Program-made: the position numbers and the translations under genes
Part shown: one piece after another, positions 9,629 through 20,870 of the stretch
Layout of the letters: each line of letters opens with the position of its first letter
Numbering within the stretch: the first letter of the stretch is position 1
Source: Monosporascus cannonballus
Taxonomy: Eukaryota; Ascomycota; Sordariomycetes; Xylariales
DNA: 64,000 bases
NCBI GenBank assembly: GCA_004154925.1
Contig: QJNS01000128.1
Coordinates: 124,001 to 188,000 of the forward strand
Direction: 5' to 3'
The notes under the pieces: generated by a model
Databases searched by the model: none
What the model saw: only the letters and a program-made list of their open reading frames with translations
What the model was told of the DNA's origin: nothing

Positions 9629-10600
9629 CGGGAACGGAAAGAAAGTGCTCGCGAGAAAGATGCCTGAAGAGAATCAAAGCGGCTAATGAGTTCCAGAGGA
9701 TTTGCGAACTAGTGTCCGAGAAGGAACCATGCCAACAAATAATAGGAGAATATGCATTGAGTGATAATTTCGCACTCTCAGTCATCGTACAGGCGCCCTA
9801 ATTCAGCCCTACGTGGCGGAATAAGTGGCGCTGAGGAAGTGGCACAGAGTCTAGAACTTTGTGCGAAGGACTGTGATGGAAGGAGCAAATCACGGATCGA
9901 CATTGACAGGGTGGTTGACCAAAACAATGATAGTGTCACAGCTGTGGGTGGTGGAGTGGCCTATCAATTTTTTTGTCGACCACCTCGATTGGTGGCACTG
10001 GTAGCACAAAGCCAAGGAAGAGGCACAGGCTGCGCACAGACGGGGGCTGTATAGACCCTCAAAGTTTTATGATTACTACATGCCTCAAAGACTCACCACA
10101 TCCTAGCTAGAGAAACACCCTGCAGTAGTTCCCGGCGGAACTAGTAAAGAGGAAAATGCCGGTAAACGGCGGACACAGATCAAGGACTGTATCAACTTGG
10201 AAATAAAGCATTCTTATTGGTATATCCCTCGGTAAAACTGCTATAGCGTCTAACGTTATGGCTTCTTCAGCTGAGGCTTTCGTATCTATTGGCTTTCCGC
10301 CTTCTGTCGGATAACTCGCGCCCACAGTAAGCTGTGGTTTAATATTGCCCCGCAGCTATTCTGACAGTGCCACTCAGGACTTGACGGTGCTCCTGTACTA
10401 TGCATTCTCCCACCTATTTTTAACGCAACATTTGGAATAAACCAATAACGTGTACCTAATAGGGGACTCTCGCCGTTCCCGAATCCGGAAAACCGGAAGA
10501 CACCACCTCTAGGGATAAGCACCACCGCCTCTAACCCTTGCCCGAGCAGGGCCAGCCCTTATTTCCTAAGCCCAACTCAGCACGTATAAAGATATAATCA
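9629..10600. other. Gene-poor spacer before the AT-rich block
   Basis: Mixed base composition with no gene I recognise. Open frames 9761-10054 (+), 10107-10325 (-) and 10286-10525 (-) show no known domain. The last two overlap in different frames and could be pieces of one decayed reading frame, but nothing supports a product. Composition falls sharply from about 10,600 onward. Confidence 0.4.
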
Positions 10601-11377
10601 GGTCGATTTAAAAACGGCTAAAAAACGTTAAAATAAATAAGTAGTTTCTTGTTTAAATAATAATTAATTAAGTAATTTATGAATATTTAAGTTTTTTTGC
10701 AGCAAATATAATTAGATCTAGGATATATTCTTTAAACAAAGTTAAATATGTAGAAAATCATTACACGATATAATTTGCACGTTAAATATTATACCTAATA
10801 TTTTGGAACATAATAACTCATCTTTGATTTTCACGGTTAATAATATATTAATAGAATTTGTTTGTATAAAAAAAGATTTACAATTTTTAAGCTTTTATCA
10901 AATATTAATTCACTAAAATATCGTTTTTAATTTAGAGTTATTATAGATATTGTTTTATATAATACGGAAGGTTTTTAAAAAATTTATAAATATTATAAAA
11001 TATTATGATAATCATCATTTAAAAATATATTTATATATATATATAATATAAAATATTTTTAAATAGCGTTTAATTAAAGGATTTAAGTATTGTTATATAA
11101 TATTATTTAAAGTTAATCCTTTTTAGAAAATGTTTATTATAATATATATATATATATATTTAGTTAAAACGTATGAAACTGTGTCTAAATTACGATAAAT
11201 TATATATTATATATTTATTTACGGTGGTTAAAAATATATTAAATTCTGGTTTTAATTTAATATATAGATCTTAATGGGCAAAACGTAGAAAATATATCAA
11301 ATTATTATATTATAAAGATTTGTAATACAAGTTCTTAAATATAAAGTTTTATTAAATGCATTTTTATTTAAACTTTC
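10601..11377. other. AT-rich RIP-degraded DNA, left flank of the Gypsy element
   Basis: Very AT-rich with TA-dinucleotide runs and no open frame of note. This is where the balanced gene segment gives way to the AT-rich block. No repeat I can name starts exactly at the boundary. Confidence 0.6.
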
Positions 11378-11765
11378 TGTGACGAGCTATAAGGTTTAAC
11401 CAACTATTAAACCTTAAGTCGACGGGTTTATGTTAGCAGGAGTATCGTGGGAATTTGAACAATAAATATAGTAACGTATTACGTTTCGTAATACCAAGGG
11501 TACCTGAGGTAACGAAATGTTATTATAAGCTGAAACTATCTAAATTATGGAATTAATAAGCGTATATATCCTTGTTCCGTTAGCTGGATTATTACCCGTA
11601 AGTTGGTAATCCGGCTTACTGGCTTACTACCAGTAAGTTGGCGATCCGGCTTACTGGTTTACCACCAGTAAATTAGTGATCTATTACGTAACCTAATCCA
11701 TATAATTTTTTTGGCCTTCTTTGCTGCGACCGTTTTTGGAGGCCGTGGTTTGTTAGGTTATAATA
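11378..11765 (-). repeat. 3' LTR of the minus-strand Gypsy element
   Basis: 388 bp, same length as 17697-18084 and aligning along its whole length. The differences are largely transitions, spread over both copies. It includes a tandem ~35-bp repeat near 11595-11690 built on GTAAGTTGG..ATCCGGCTTACTGG. A purine-rich tract lies immediately inside it (sense GGGAAAAGGGAGATCG, 11766-11781), which is the expected polypurine tract. Confidence 0.92.
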
Positions 11766-12389
11766 CGATCTCCCTTTTCCCAAAATCTTGCCCTTAAGAT
11801 TTTTTTTCTTTTGGTAAATCTTTTCTTTATACCTTTAACATATTTTCCGGTATATCCAAATATCGTTTTCGCAAATCCGAATAACGATTTGCCTTAGCCA
11901 ATTTAATTAAATTTAAAGGTTTTAACGTAATACCTTATTTTTTTTATTCTGCTTAATAGCTTAATTGCCAAATAATGGATAAGGTTTTTCGTTATAAGAA
12001 ATATGTCCGTCGAAGTCGTTTATATAACGGAACAAAAGTCCTTATTTTCATAATTAATTATTATATTACATAATCGAAAAAATTAAAAAAAAAGTTAACG
12101 CCCGAAAAATTTTTATCCGAAATTTTTGCGCGTTTTTTTTGTATACGTCGTTAACGTTAATATTATTAATTTTAGGGTACGAAACTTATTAATCGTACCC
12201 TTTAATTCTTAAATAATTTTAACGATTTGACGCAGTTAGAATTAAAATTCGTAATCGAGGTTCAGGTTTTAAAAAAGGTGGACGTTATTAATTGGAATGT
12301 AATAAATTAAAAGTTTCCCTTTTTAGATTTCGTGGATTGGGATGTTATTATTTCGGGTGGTTCTATTATTACTGGTAAAAGTTTTTTTA

Positions 12390-12480
12390 TAGGTATTGGG
12401 CGTTAATAAGATTTTTGGCGAGTTCCCAGGTATTTTCGGAGTTTAAGTATTTTTTCCATTTAATTAGGTACTGGGTAAAT
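12390..12480 (-). pseudogene. Chromodomain remnant at the end of Gypsy pol
   Basis: The reverse frame reads YLIKWKKYLNSENTWELAKN, the classic chromodomain core (YLVKWKGY..SENTWEP..NL), followed by LINAQYL and then stops. It marks the element as a chromovirus. The Gly and Pro positions of the core are already mutated. Confidence 0.88.
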
Positions 12481-12599
12481 CCGTTTTATTTTCGTATATC
12501 GAAATTCTTTTTATTTCGTATATTTATTCGTCCTTTATTTCCATATTGTTTTGTGCCGTATATACTTTAATTATATTTATTATTAATTCGAATAAAAAA

Positions 12600-13660
12600 T
12601 ATGAAAAATTGGATAGAATTTAACTTTTGGTAAAAGTTTTAATTAGTAATTATTTTCTAAGATGTTTTTAACGATTTTGTATAAACTAATATATTTAAAA
12701 TCAAATTATTTATTAGGTTATTTTATTTAAATGTTTTTGGCAACGAAAGAAATTATTTCCTTTTTTTCCAAAATTAATTTTTTTAATTTTTTTAAATTAT
12801 AATATTTATTTATTTAATTCCGTATAAATATTAATTTTAATTTTATTTCTTAATGTAATTATCGTAATTGTTTTAACGTAAGGATTATTTTAATATTAAT
12901 TAGATCGTTATCGCGTATTTTTTTTTATAAATTTTTGAAATAAAATTAAAATTTACGTTTACAAATATTATTTAGATATTTTCGTAATAATTAATATTAT
13001 AAGTTAATTATGCGATCGGTAATTTTTTAACTTAATTATTTTGTTCGTAATTAATATAATATCGTAAATAAGTTTTTAAACTTTAATTCGTTCGTTTAAT
13101 TTATTTATTTATCTAAGGTTTAAATATGTTAAAAACTTTATAATTTAGGCCGATATATATTATGAGGCCTTATTAAAATTTTAATATAAAAATTAATCCT
13201 TTATTTGATATAATATTTATAATTAATCCGTATATACTAAAAATATATTTGAAAAAAAATATATTAATTATTTGGTATTTATATCTTTATGATATAATAA
13301 AAAATAGGATAATTTCGTAAATCGATCGACGATTACGAAAATATTATCGTAATATATTTTTATAACTGGATCTTTTAATATAAAAAGCTTAATAATAAAG
13401 TCGAATATAATTAAATACTATAATTATTTTATAATTAATAATAATTATAACTTTCCGTATGGTTTATGCCGTCAAATTTTTGCTTTAGCGCAAATATCGT
13501 ATTGCCGTATAATTTTTCATACCGTTAATTTTATTTTTTAAAAAAAATATATACGTTAGGGTTTTTTTAAGGTTTTGTAAATGCCTGGATATCCGTATAA
13601 CTGATATTCGTATATTTTTCGTACTAGATCCCTTTGGTATTTTTCTGGTACTTGTATTTT
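12600..13660 (-). pseudogene. Integrase remnant of the Gypsy element
   Basis: The N-terminal zinc-binding part is legible around 13,450-13,650: YEYQLYGYPGIYKTLKKTL corresponds to the family's H-x3-H region with both His turned to Tyr, followed by a RYEKLYGNTIFAL stretch in which Cys is also Tyr. The catalytic D,D-35-E core should lie between about 12,700 and 13,300, but it is too broken for me to place. Confidence 0.75.
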
Positions 13661-13999
13661 ATTTGTTTTTTTTTGATTTTCTGGGAGATTATCGTTATAC
13701 TGCTAAATTTTCTGATATATATCGAAAGGTGCTGCCCGAATTGTTGCAATTTGTCGTAAGCGTAAATATCCTTTTATAATAATATCAAAAATTATATGGC
13801 TAATTTTAATTCATTTTTTTTCGAAATCCGGTTACCTAATTAAAACGTTTATTTTGCCGTTTTTTAATCCCTTTTTGTGGATAATAACGAAATCGAAATT
13901 CGCTAATTTTTTTACGTATCTTAATTATTATTCTGTAAATTCTTTAATCGTAATAAATCGGGTAAAATTTTAATAATCTGTATAAACTTTAACTTAATA

Positions 14000-15150
14000 T
14001 AAGTTTCCTTTTAGGAAATACCTAAACTTTCGAAATGCTATAATAATAATCATAAATTCCTTATCTGGAATACTATAATTAAGTTTAGTTCTTTTTAATT
14101 TATATGAAAAAAATATAATAAGGTACAATTTGCTTTAATTATTTCGTTATCCGATTATTACGTTTAACGCGTAATCCGAAGTATTGGTTTTTAATTCGAC
14201 AAGGCGATTTGGATCGTACATAATTAATACTGGCTTGCTGGTAATCGCATCCTTAATATTTTGAAATGCTTTTTCCGTATCTGGCGTCCATTTGAATTTT
14301 CTTTTCGTAAGATTCTTTAGGGGTATAGTTATTTTGTTAAAATTTCGAATAAATTTTTTGTAATAGTTGGTAAATCTAAGAAATATTTATACTTCCTTAA
14401 TTATCGTTAGCGTTTACTATTTTATGATTATAGCGATTTTCTTGGGGTCCATCCTGATATATTTTGGGGTGATAAAGTATCCCAGATATTCTATTTCCTA
14501 TGTATGGAACTAACTCTTTTCTGCGTTAATAAATAACTTTGTATTTTATAAAATTTGAAAAACTTTATGAACTTATTCTGCATATATTTTTCCGTTTTTT
14601 AAAAAATAAGAATATCGTCGAGATAGCAAATAACGAAAATATTAAGGTATTTTCGTAATACGTAATTAACTATTCGCTAAAAAGTTATTAATACGTTCAT
14701 AAGTCCCATTAATATAACCAAATACTTAAATAATTCATATTTCGTCTTAAAGGTTATTTTTTATTCGTATCGTTTTTTAATCCTAATAAGGTTATATTTA
14801 TTTCTGAAATCAAATATTATAAATTATTTGGTTCCGTAAAGTCAGTTTTTTATTGTCGTAATTAGGGGTAATAATGTTTAATTTTTAATAATAATATCGT
14901 TTAATTATTAATAATTAATTACAAATTGTAATTTTCCGTTTTTTTGGTATAAAGAATATTGGGTATTCTGCTAATAATTTCGAAGGTCGAATTTATCCTT
15001 TCTGTAGCCGATTTTCCAGGTATTTTTTTGAAAATACGTAATTCGTTTCCGTTAAGGTTATAAATAGGGTAAAACTTTATCGAAAATCCTTTCTTAAAGA
15101 TTATTTTATAATTCTATTCGCTATATTTTGGTAACTTCGTATCGAGCTCC
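14000..15150 (-). pseudogene. Reverse transcriptase and RNase H remnant of the Gypsy element
   Basis: The catalytic motif is read at 14614-14625 within FVICYLDDILIF, followed by a stop where Ser is usual. Downstream (about 14,060-14,260) the frame gives LVELKTNTSDYALNVIIG and KLNYSIPDKEF, matching the Ty3/Gypsy RNase H start (xxTDASDYALGAVLxQ) with Asp->Asn. Every section has stops. Confidence 0.88.
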
Positions 15151-16794
15151 TTTTTGAAAAGCTACTTATATCTGTAATATTATAGTAATATATTAATTAG
15201 ATTTTTTAATTTTATGGGCTATTATTCTTGTTATTCCAAATCATTATTTAATTACTTTAATTTCATTTTAATAATAATAACGATACGTCGTATTTTTCTT
15301 TAATATCTATTTTTTATATTTTATTCCTTTAAATAATAAGGTATTCATCGTATTTTTATACCTGTATTTATCTTTATTATCAATCAAATATTAAGATCTT
15401 AACTTTTTTATCTATTAATAAGGTATAAGGCGAACTTTATCTGGCTAATCCTGCTATTAATCAAAACTTCATACTGGCGTATTTATAATAATCTTAAGAT
15501 TATATCGTAATTTCCGAATAAAAAAATATCGAAATTAACCGTTTGATATCGTCTTTAAATAAAAATCTCGAAATAATTAATTTCGCATATAACTTTTCCG
15601 TTATCGTAAGCGAATTCCTGACTTTCGGCATTAGTTATTATATAAGGTTTTAACTTATATCTTTATGGCAGTTTAAACTTATTAACCATATCCGGTATAA
15701 TATAATTTCCGCCCAAAGCTCCGTAATCCACCATTACAATATATTAATACGTTCCGATTCGTATATCCAAAGTAATAAGGTCGTTAACGTTTCCTATAGT
15801 CGCGTTTAAAGCTTTTCTTAGAAACTTCCTTTAACTTCTTTAAATTTTGTTATTTTGCAGTTTTTTTATAAGTATTTTTTTAAATTTTGTTCGAACTTAT
15901 TAAACTTTATTTATATTTCTATATATAACGCGTTAAATTGCTGTATTTATCGTTATTGCCGGCATATTATTCCTTTAAATCGTATTAATTACTTTTAATT
16001 GTTTTGTAATTTTTTTATTAAATAAATTATTTTTTATATTTGCAATTATGTCCTATTATGCGTTATCTTAATTATTATTCCAGAGACCTTTTATAAATTA
16101 ACGTATTTCCTTTTTGATAATTTTCCTTTCGTAAGGATCCGTAATAAATACTAATTGAAAATACAGGTCCGTAATAATTTTCTAATAATACTTTTTTATT
16201 GTACGTTAAATTAACTTTTTTTCCGTTTAGTAATTATACTATCCGTAATAACAAAAAGGGTCTTTTTACAAATATTATTTTTTTAGGCCAACTTTTTATT
16301 TCGACCAGGTATTAAATATTTTCTGGAGCTATGGTTCGAAATTATCGATATTATTGCTTATTATTCTTATTATATCCGGTACGATTTGGAAAATCGAATC
16401 TTTTATAATATATACAGATAATTCGTATATAAATATGTTATTTCCCTTTTTTATAATCGGGATATTTTCGTTGTCGACAGTATATGGCGTATATTTTACC
16501 GTATTAATCGGGTATTCCGGGACAAAGTTTTTTTATTTAATTCTGGTATTTACGTAATTATCCTTATAGTACTTCTTGCTATATTTGTAATATTTATTAA
16601 GCTAACTTTCTGGCTTTTTGCATTTTTTGTCGAATCTTTTATCGTAATAGTTCTTATTAAACCTTTTGCTATAAACTTACTGCATATTTGGCTTGGATTA
16701 TATTAATAACTTTGTTATTATTTCCTTAATTATTTTTGGATTATTTTTCCGGTATTGGAGTTTAATTATCTTATTGTAACTTCTTGGGCTTTTT

Positions 16795-16836
16795 GCACTT
16801 ATAAGCCTTATATCCTATTTTACTACAATTAAAGCA
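16795..16836 (-). pseudogene. Gag zinc knuckle remnant of the Gypsy element
   Basis: Reads CFNCSKIGYKAYKC, a C-x2-C-x4-H-x4-C nucleic-acid-binding knuckle whose His has become Tyr (CAT->TAT). It is followed by KKPKKL and a stop. Gag should extend rightward to about 17,600; the open frame 16815-17009 is part of it. Confidence 0.88.
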
Positions 16837-17696
16837 CTTAATCTGGCTTTAATCTTATCTATGGGTAACGCCGAATTCCATAGGTCCTGGCGCCGTTCCG
16901 TAAGAAATAAGGGGTACGTTTTGTTTTTTCCCCTAATTAAATCCGTATCCCGAACGTAAAACATATTATCCCTTTTTCTCCTATCATTTTTCAAACTGTC
17001 GATTATCAATTTTAATTACCTTTGTAATATACCGGTTTAAGGCAACTAATTATTTAATCCGAATAATCTTATCCTTTATATCGTCCGTTAATCCTTTATA
17101 AAATATGTCGATAAGGGTATCCGCTTCGTTATTTCCTTATCCTACTTTAACCGCAAAACTTTTAAAGGTTACGGCATATTTAGACGTAAATTCTTTTATC
17201 GAAATTACAGGAATTATTAAGCCGTAAATCGTTTTTTATCCGGATTACCGAAATTATCGCATACTTTATCTTCGAAATTAGTATAAAGCGAAAAATTTTC
17301 GTTAATAAAATCTTTTTTATTTGATTTTCTTATTTCCAAAAAGCTTTTCATAATAAGCTTAAATTAATTAATTATATTTCCTATTAAATATGCTTTTATT
17401 ACTAGGACCATATTTGCTGGGTTATTAAGGTTTAAAAAGCAAAGGTAAATTCGTATCTAAATTAAGAAGGTTTAAAAGTTGCCCTTTTTATTATAAGGTT
17501 CTGGCTTCTTAGGTTTCATACGGGCGAAAAAAGGTTGGGCAAATAGCATAGCCTTAAGTTGTCGAACTTCTTTTTCCAATTCCCGAATTCGAGCCTAAAA
17601 TTATTAAATAAGGATTTCCTAAATGTTAATCGATATTTTAACAATATCGAATATTGCTTAAAATTTAACGGTATTATTAAATAAAAGCTTATAACG

Positions 17697-18084
17697 TATA
17701 ACGAACTATAAAATTTAACTAATTATTAAACCTTAAGTTTACGGGTTTATATTAACAGAAGTATTATAAAAATCTAAATAATAAATACAATAACGTATTA
17801 CGTTTCGTAATACTAAAAATACCTTAAATAACGAAGTATTATTACAAACTAAAGCTATTTAAACTATAGAATTAATAAACGTATATATCCTTATTCCGTT
17901 AACTAGATCACTACCCGTAAGTTGGTGATCCGGCTTACTGGCTCACCACCAGTAAGTTGGCGATCCGGCTTACTGGCTCACCACTAGTGAGTTAGTGATC
18001 CATCACGTAACCTGATCCACATAGTTTTCTTGGCCTTCTCTGCTACAACCGTTTTTGGAGGCCGTGGCTTGTCAGGTCGTAACA
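17697..18084 (-). repeat. 5' LTR of the minus-strand Gypsy element
   Basis: 388 bp, partner of 11378-11765. The right half (about 17,880-18,084) keeps near-normal composition, including two and a half tandem copies of a ~35-bp unit at about 17,914-18,006. The left half is heavily converted to AT. The outer end reads GGTCGTAACA. Confidence 0.92.
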
Positions 18085-18734
18085 CTTATAAAACTTTAAA
18101 AATCAATCTATTATGATTAAAATAACACAACATATTTAAAATATTTAAAATATTTTTAAATAACGATCAATTTCGGAGTTTTATAAAGATGAAGTTTTAT
18201 ATATAAATAGTTTTTAAAAATACCAAAAAACATTAATATATCGATATTTTAAAATAAATATAGGTATTTAAAAAAGGTAAATACGTAGAAAATAAATACT
18301 ATTTTTTAAAATAACGATTAATTACGAAATTTATATATATTTCACTTTGGTTTTGTATATTATTAAAGAAATTATATTTTAAATGGCCTTTATTTTACTA
18401 TATTATATAAAAGACTATTTAAAACAATCTTTAATATATAAATATAATTAATAAAATAATAAAATATAAAATATATAAGTCTTTTCAATAACAATTAATT
18501 ATCTTATATAATAACGGCAAGATTTCTTATGTGTAATATAAATTCTTTTACAAATAAATAATGAAATATTTTATTTTATTTAAACAATTAAATTTATTTT
18601 ACCATTTTATAAACGGTTTTATATTATAATATTAAAAAATTAAAAATTAAAATTACGTAATTAAAATTGTAGAAAAAACGCAACACTCGGTAGTATACGT
18701 AATTCGATAATATAATACGCTATATAACTCTGCC

Positions 18735-18905
18735 GAATTAGCTAGCAGGTATAAGATCTATTGTAGCTAAAGCTTGTTGACAATTATTAGTCGACTTTCA
18801 AGTAAGGCTTTATAGAACTAAGGCATAATTTATCCTCATTGTAAAAATTATAAATTAATTATCGTATTTGAAAATATTAGGTGTATTATTGATTACGTAA
18901 AATAT
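18735..18905 (+). repeat. Family C repeat, copy 1
   Basis: Shares with 19685, 44845 and 57440 the ordered blocks AAGGCTTTATAGAACTAAGG, ATTTATCCTCATTGTAAAAA, TATAAATTA and GTATTTGAAAATATTAGGTG. Divergence among the copies is mainly transitional. The nature of the family (solo LTR or short transposon) is not clear. No open reading frame. Confidence 0.65.
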
Positions 18906-18974
18906 GTTGTATTAATGTTTTTTATATATTTGTTTTAGCTTAAAAAAATGTGATGATATGTACAACTAGTTCTT

Positions 18975-19080
18975 ATAAAGTGGATTAGGATGTCCAAACC
19001 CTAATTGGGATTTGGAATTGCTGATCTTTAGGTATTGTGGTTAGCGTCGCACCCTCGCTACCTCACCAAAAATAAGGATT
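18975..19080. repeat. Short low-RIP stretch within AT-rich DNA
   Basis: About 100 bp of near-normal composition (AAACCCTAATTGGGATTTGG; GTGGTTAGCGTCGCACCCTC). The GTGGTTAGCG piece recalls a tRNA D-arm, but no cloverleaf can be drawn. Possibly the remnant of a short recent insertion. No duplication was found at its edges. Confidence 0.3.
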
Positions 19081-19684
19081 AAATTTAATTATATTTCGCG
19101 AAGCTTTTTAAAAATGTTTATATTTGTTTTAAATAACTATATTTAAAGAGTTAAATAGAAATTGTTATTATTTTAATTACGGTTCAAAATCTAAATATTA
19201 TTATATATTATTTTTAAATTATAAATGATTAGAATTATATATGGAGTTATATAATATAATAAATTTAGATATTTTAATAAATAAAATATAAATACGAATT
19301 TAATTTTTTTATATATTAATATTGCATCTACTTTTATCAAAAAGTATAATATCTTGAAATTTCTAAATAACGTTATATAAAAGTATTATATTAATTAAAA
19401 GTTTCAAAATACCAGTGTTGCTTATATTTATATAATTAATATAATAAAATATTCTTAAAAATCTATCTTTGAAAATCTTTCATATTTCGCATAATATAAT
19501 AATCTTATATATTATAATAATTATAATATATATATATTTAAAAATATGCGCTTTGATGATTATATTATTATTATTTTCCAATAGTAATAATAAAGAATTT
19601 TAAAAAGACATAAGGTTTGAATTGTTATATGAAATTAAAAAATTGTAAAATATTTTAAATTAAATCATAATTTATATATATATT

Positions 19685-19880
19685 ACCGAACCGTAAAGGT
19701 AGTACGCATAAGGTTTATTATAGTTGAAGCTTATTAGCAACTTCTCGGCTTTAAAGTAAGACTTTATAAAACTAAGATACAATTCATCCTTATGGTAAAA
19801 ACTATAAATTAGTTATAATATTCGAAGATATTAGATATAGTATCGATTTTGCAAATCATATTACATAATAACTTTCTATA
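19685..19880 (+). repeat. Family C repeat, copy 2
   Basis: Aligns with copy 1 through GAACCGTAAAGG, AAGACTTTATAAAACTAAGA, CAATTCATCCTTATGG and AAACTATAAATTAGTTATAA. It continues into AACTTTCTATATATTCAGC, which corresponds to the sequence found on the far side of the Copia element at 51,120. Confidence 0.68.
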
Positions 19881-20705
19881 TATTCAGCTTACTTTGAAAA
19901 CTATAGCCTAAAATTAAATATATATTAATGTTATACAAAAATATAAAACTATAGAAAATTTATAATATAGAACTTCAAGAAATAAAAACTTTAAAACTTT
20001 CTACAATTTCTTTTTATTTTTATTTTTAAACATTAATTATAAAAATATTTCAAAAGTTTAAAGTTTTTGTAATTATATTAAGTTATAAAATTAAAGTAAT
20101 ATATATTATGTTGTATTGAATTTATAATATTTTATTTATAACATAATATTGATAAAAGTTTCATATATATTGTTAAATACTATTAAGAAATAATATGTAA
20201 AATAAAGTAAACTTTTTATTATAATATAAAGTTATACATTTATACAACAATTTCAAACATATTTGTAATATAAACGTAAAGAAAATGAAAAGTGTAAAAT
20301 TATATAAAATTTATATTTATATTTTGTAATTACAATTATAAATATTATTTAAAGTGATATAAGTTATTTTTACAAAACCTTAACGCAAATACATATTAAT
20401 AACTATTAATTTCGTAATATATTATATATATAGTTACTTAAAAACAAAATAATGTAATATAACGTTATATAAACTATTAAAAACGTAAAATTCTTTAATA
20501 TTTATAAATAACCTAAAAGATAAAGAAGATAACGTAAGTATATAAAATTAATAATATATAACAAGTTAAAAACGTATAATTATAAAATATGCGGTATAAC
20601 TTTTCTATAAGCGATAAAACGGTTTCGAATTAAAATTTAGAAAGAACGTTATTTTAGAACTAAAATAATTTTATAAAAATTTACGAATAAACTTTTACCA
20701 CTTAA

Positions 20706-20870
20706 TTTTACGACCTGGTCGTCTGTAATATGCTTCCTGTATATATGCAGCTCTAAGCATTATAATAATTGCCACAATTGCGATTATTCCACTGATTTTC
20801 TGCTCTAGTAGCGCAGCCGTATAAGGTGTAGCCGGTATACTTAATCAAAAAAGTTGCACTTATTAAAAAC
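20706..20870 (+). repeat. Fragment of family B LTR
   Basis: Matches the first ~150 bp of the LTR at 27245: TACGACCTGGTCGTC against TACGGCCTGGTCCAC, and further on GATTATTCCACTGATTTTCTG against GATCATTCCACTGGTCTTTTG. The rest of the LTR is absent. Confidence 0.65.

Larger units (their letters stand above)
11378..18084 (-). mobile_element. Dead chromodomain-type Ty3/Gypsy LTR retrotransposon
   Basis: A full-length 6,707-bp element in reverse orientation. Two 388-bp LTRs (11378-11765 and 17697-18084) start TGTTAC and end GTCACA in the sense direction, or RIP-altered versions of these. Read from right to left, the inside gives gag with a zinc knuckle, protease/reverse transcriptase with YLDD, RNase H, integrase with an HHCC-type finger, and a C-terminal chromodomain. 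That is the gene order of Ty3/Gypsy chromoviruses. All frames are shattered by stops, and His/Cys/Asp residues are replaced by Tyr/Tyr/Asn, as RIP does. The chromodomain would once have guided integration to heterochromatin. Flanking pentamers (CTTTC left, CTTAT right) do not match, so no target duplication can be claimed. Confidence 0.93.
18085..20705. other. AT-rich RIP-degraded DNA
   Basis: No gene. It contains two copies of a dispersed ~200-bp repeat (family C, listed separately) and one short stretch of higher GC at 18,975-19,080. The rest is TA-rich with no readable domain on either strand. Confidence 0.6.

Noticed and set aside
11038..11161. (TA)n runs as functional microsatellites
   Set aside because: Short TA runs occur throughout the RIP-converted DNA and carry no further structure.
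18975..19080. tRNA or SINE suggested by GTGGTTAGCG
   Set aside because: No paired arms or Pol III terminator context; too short to support.
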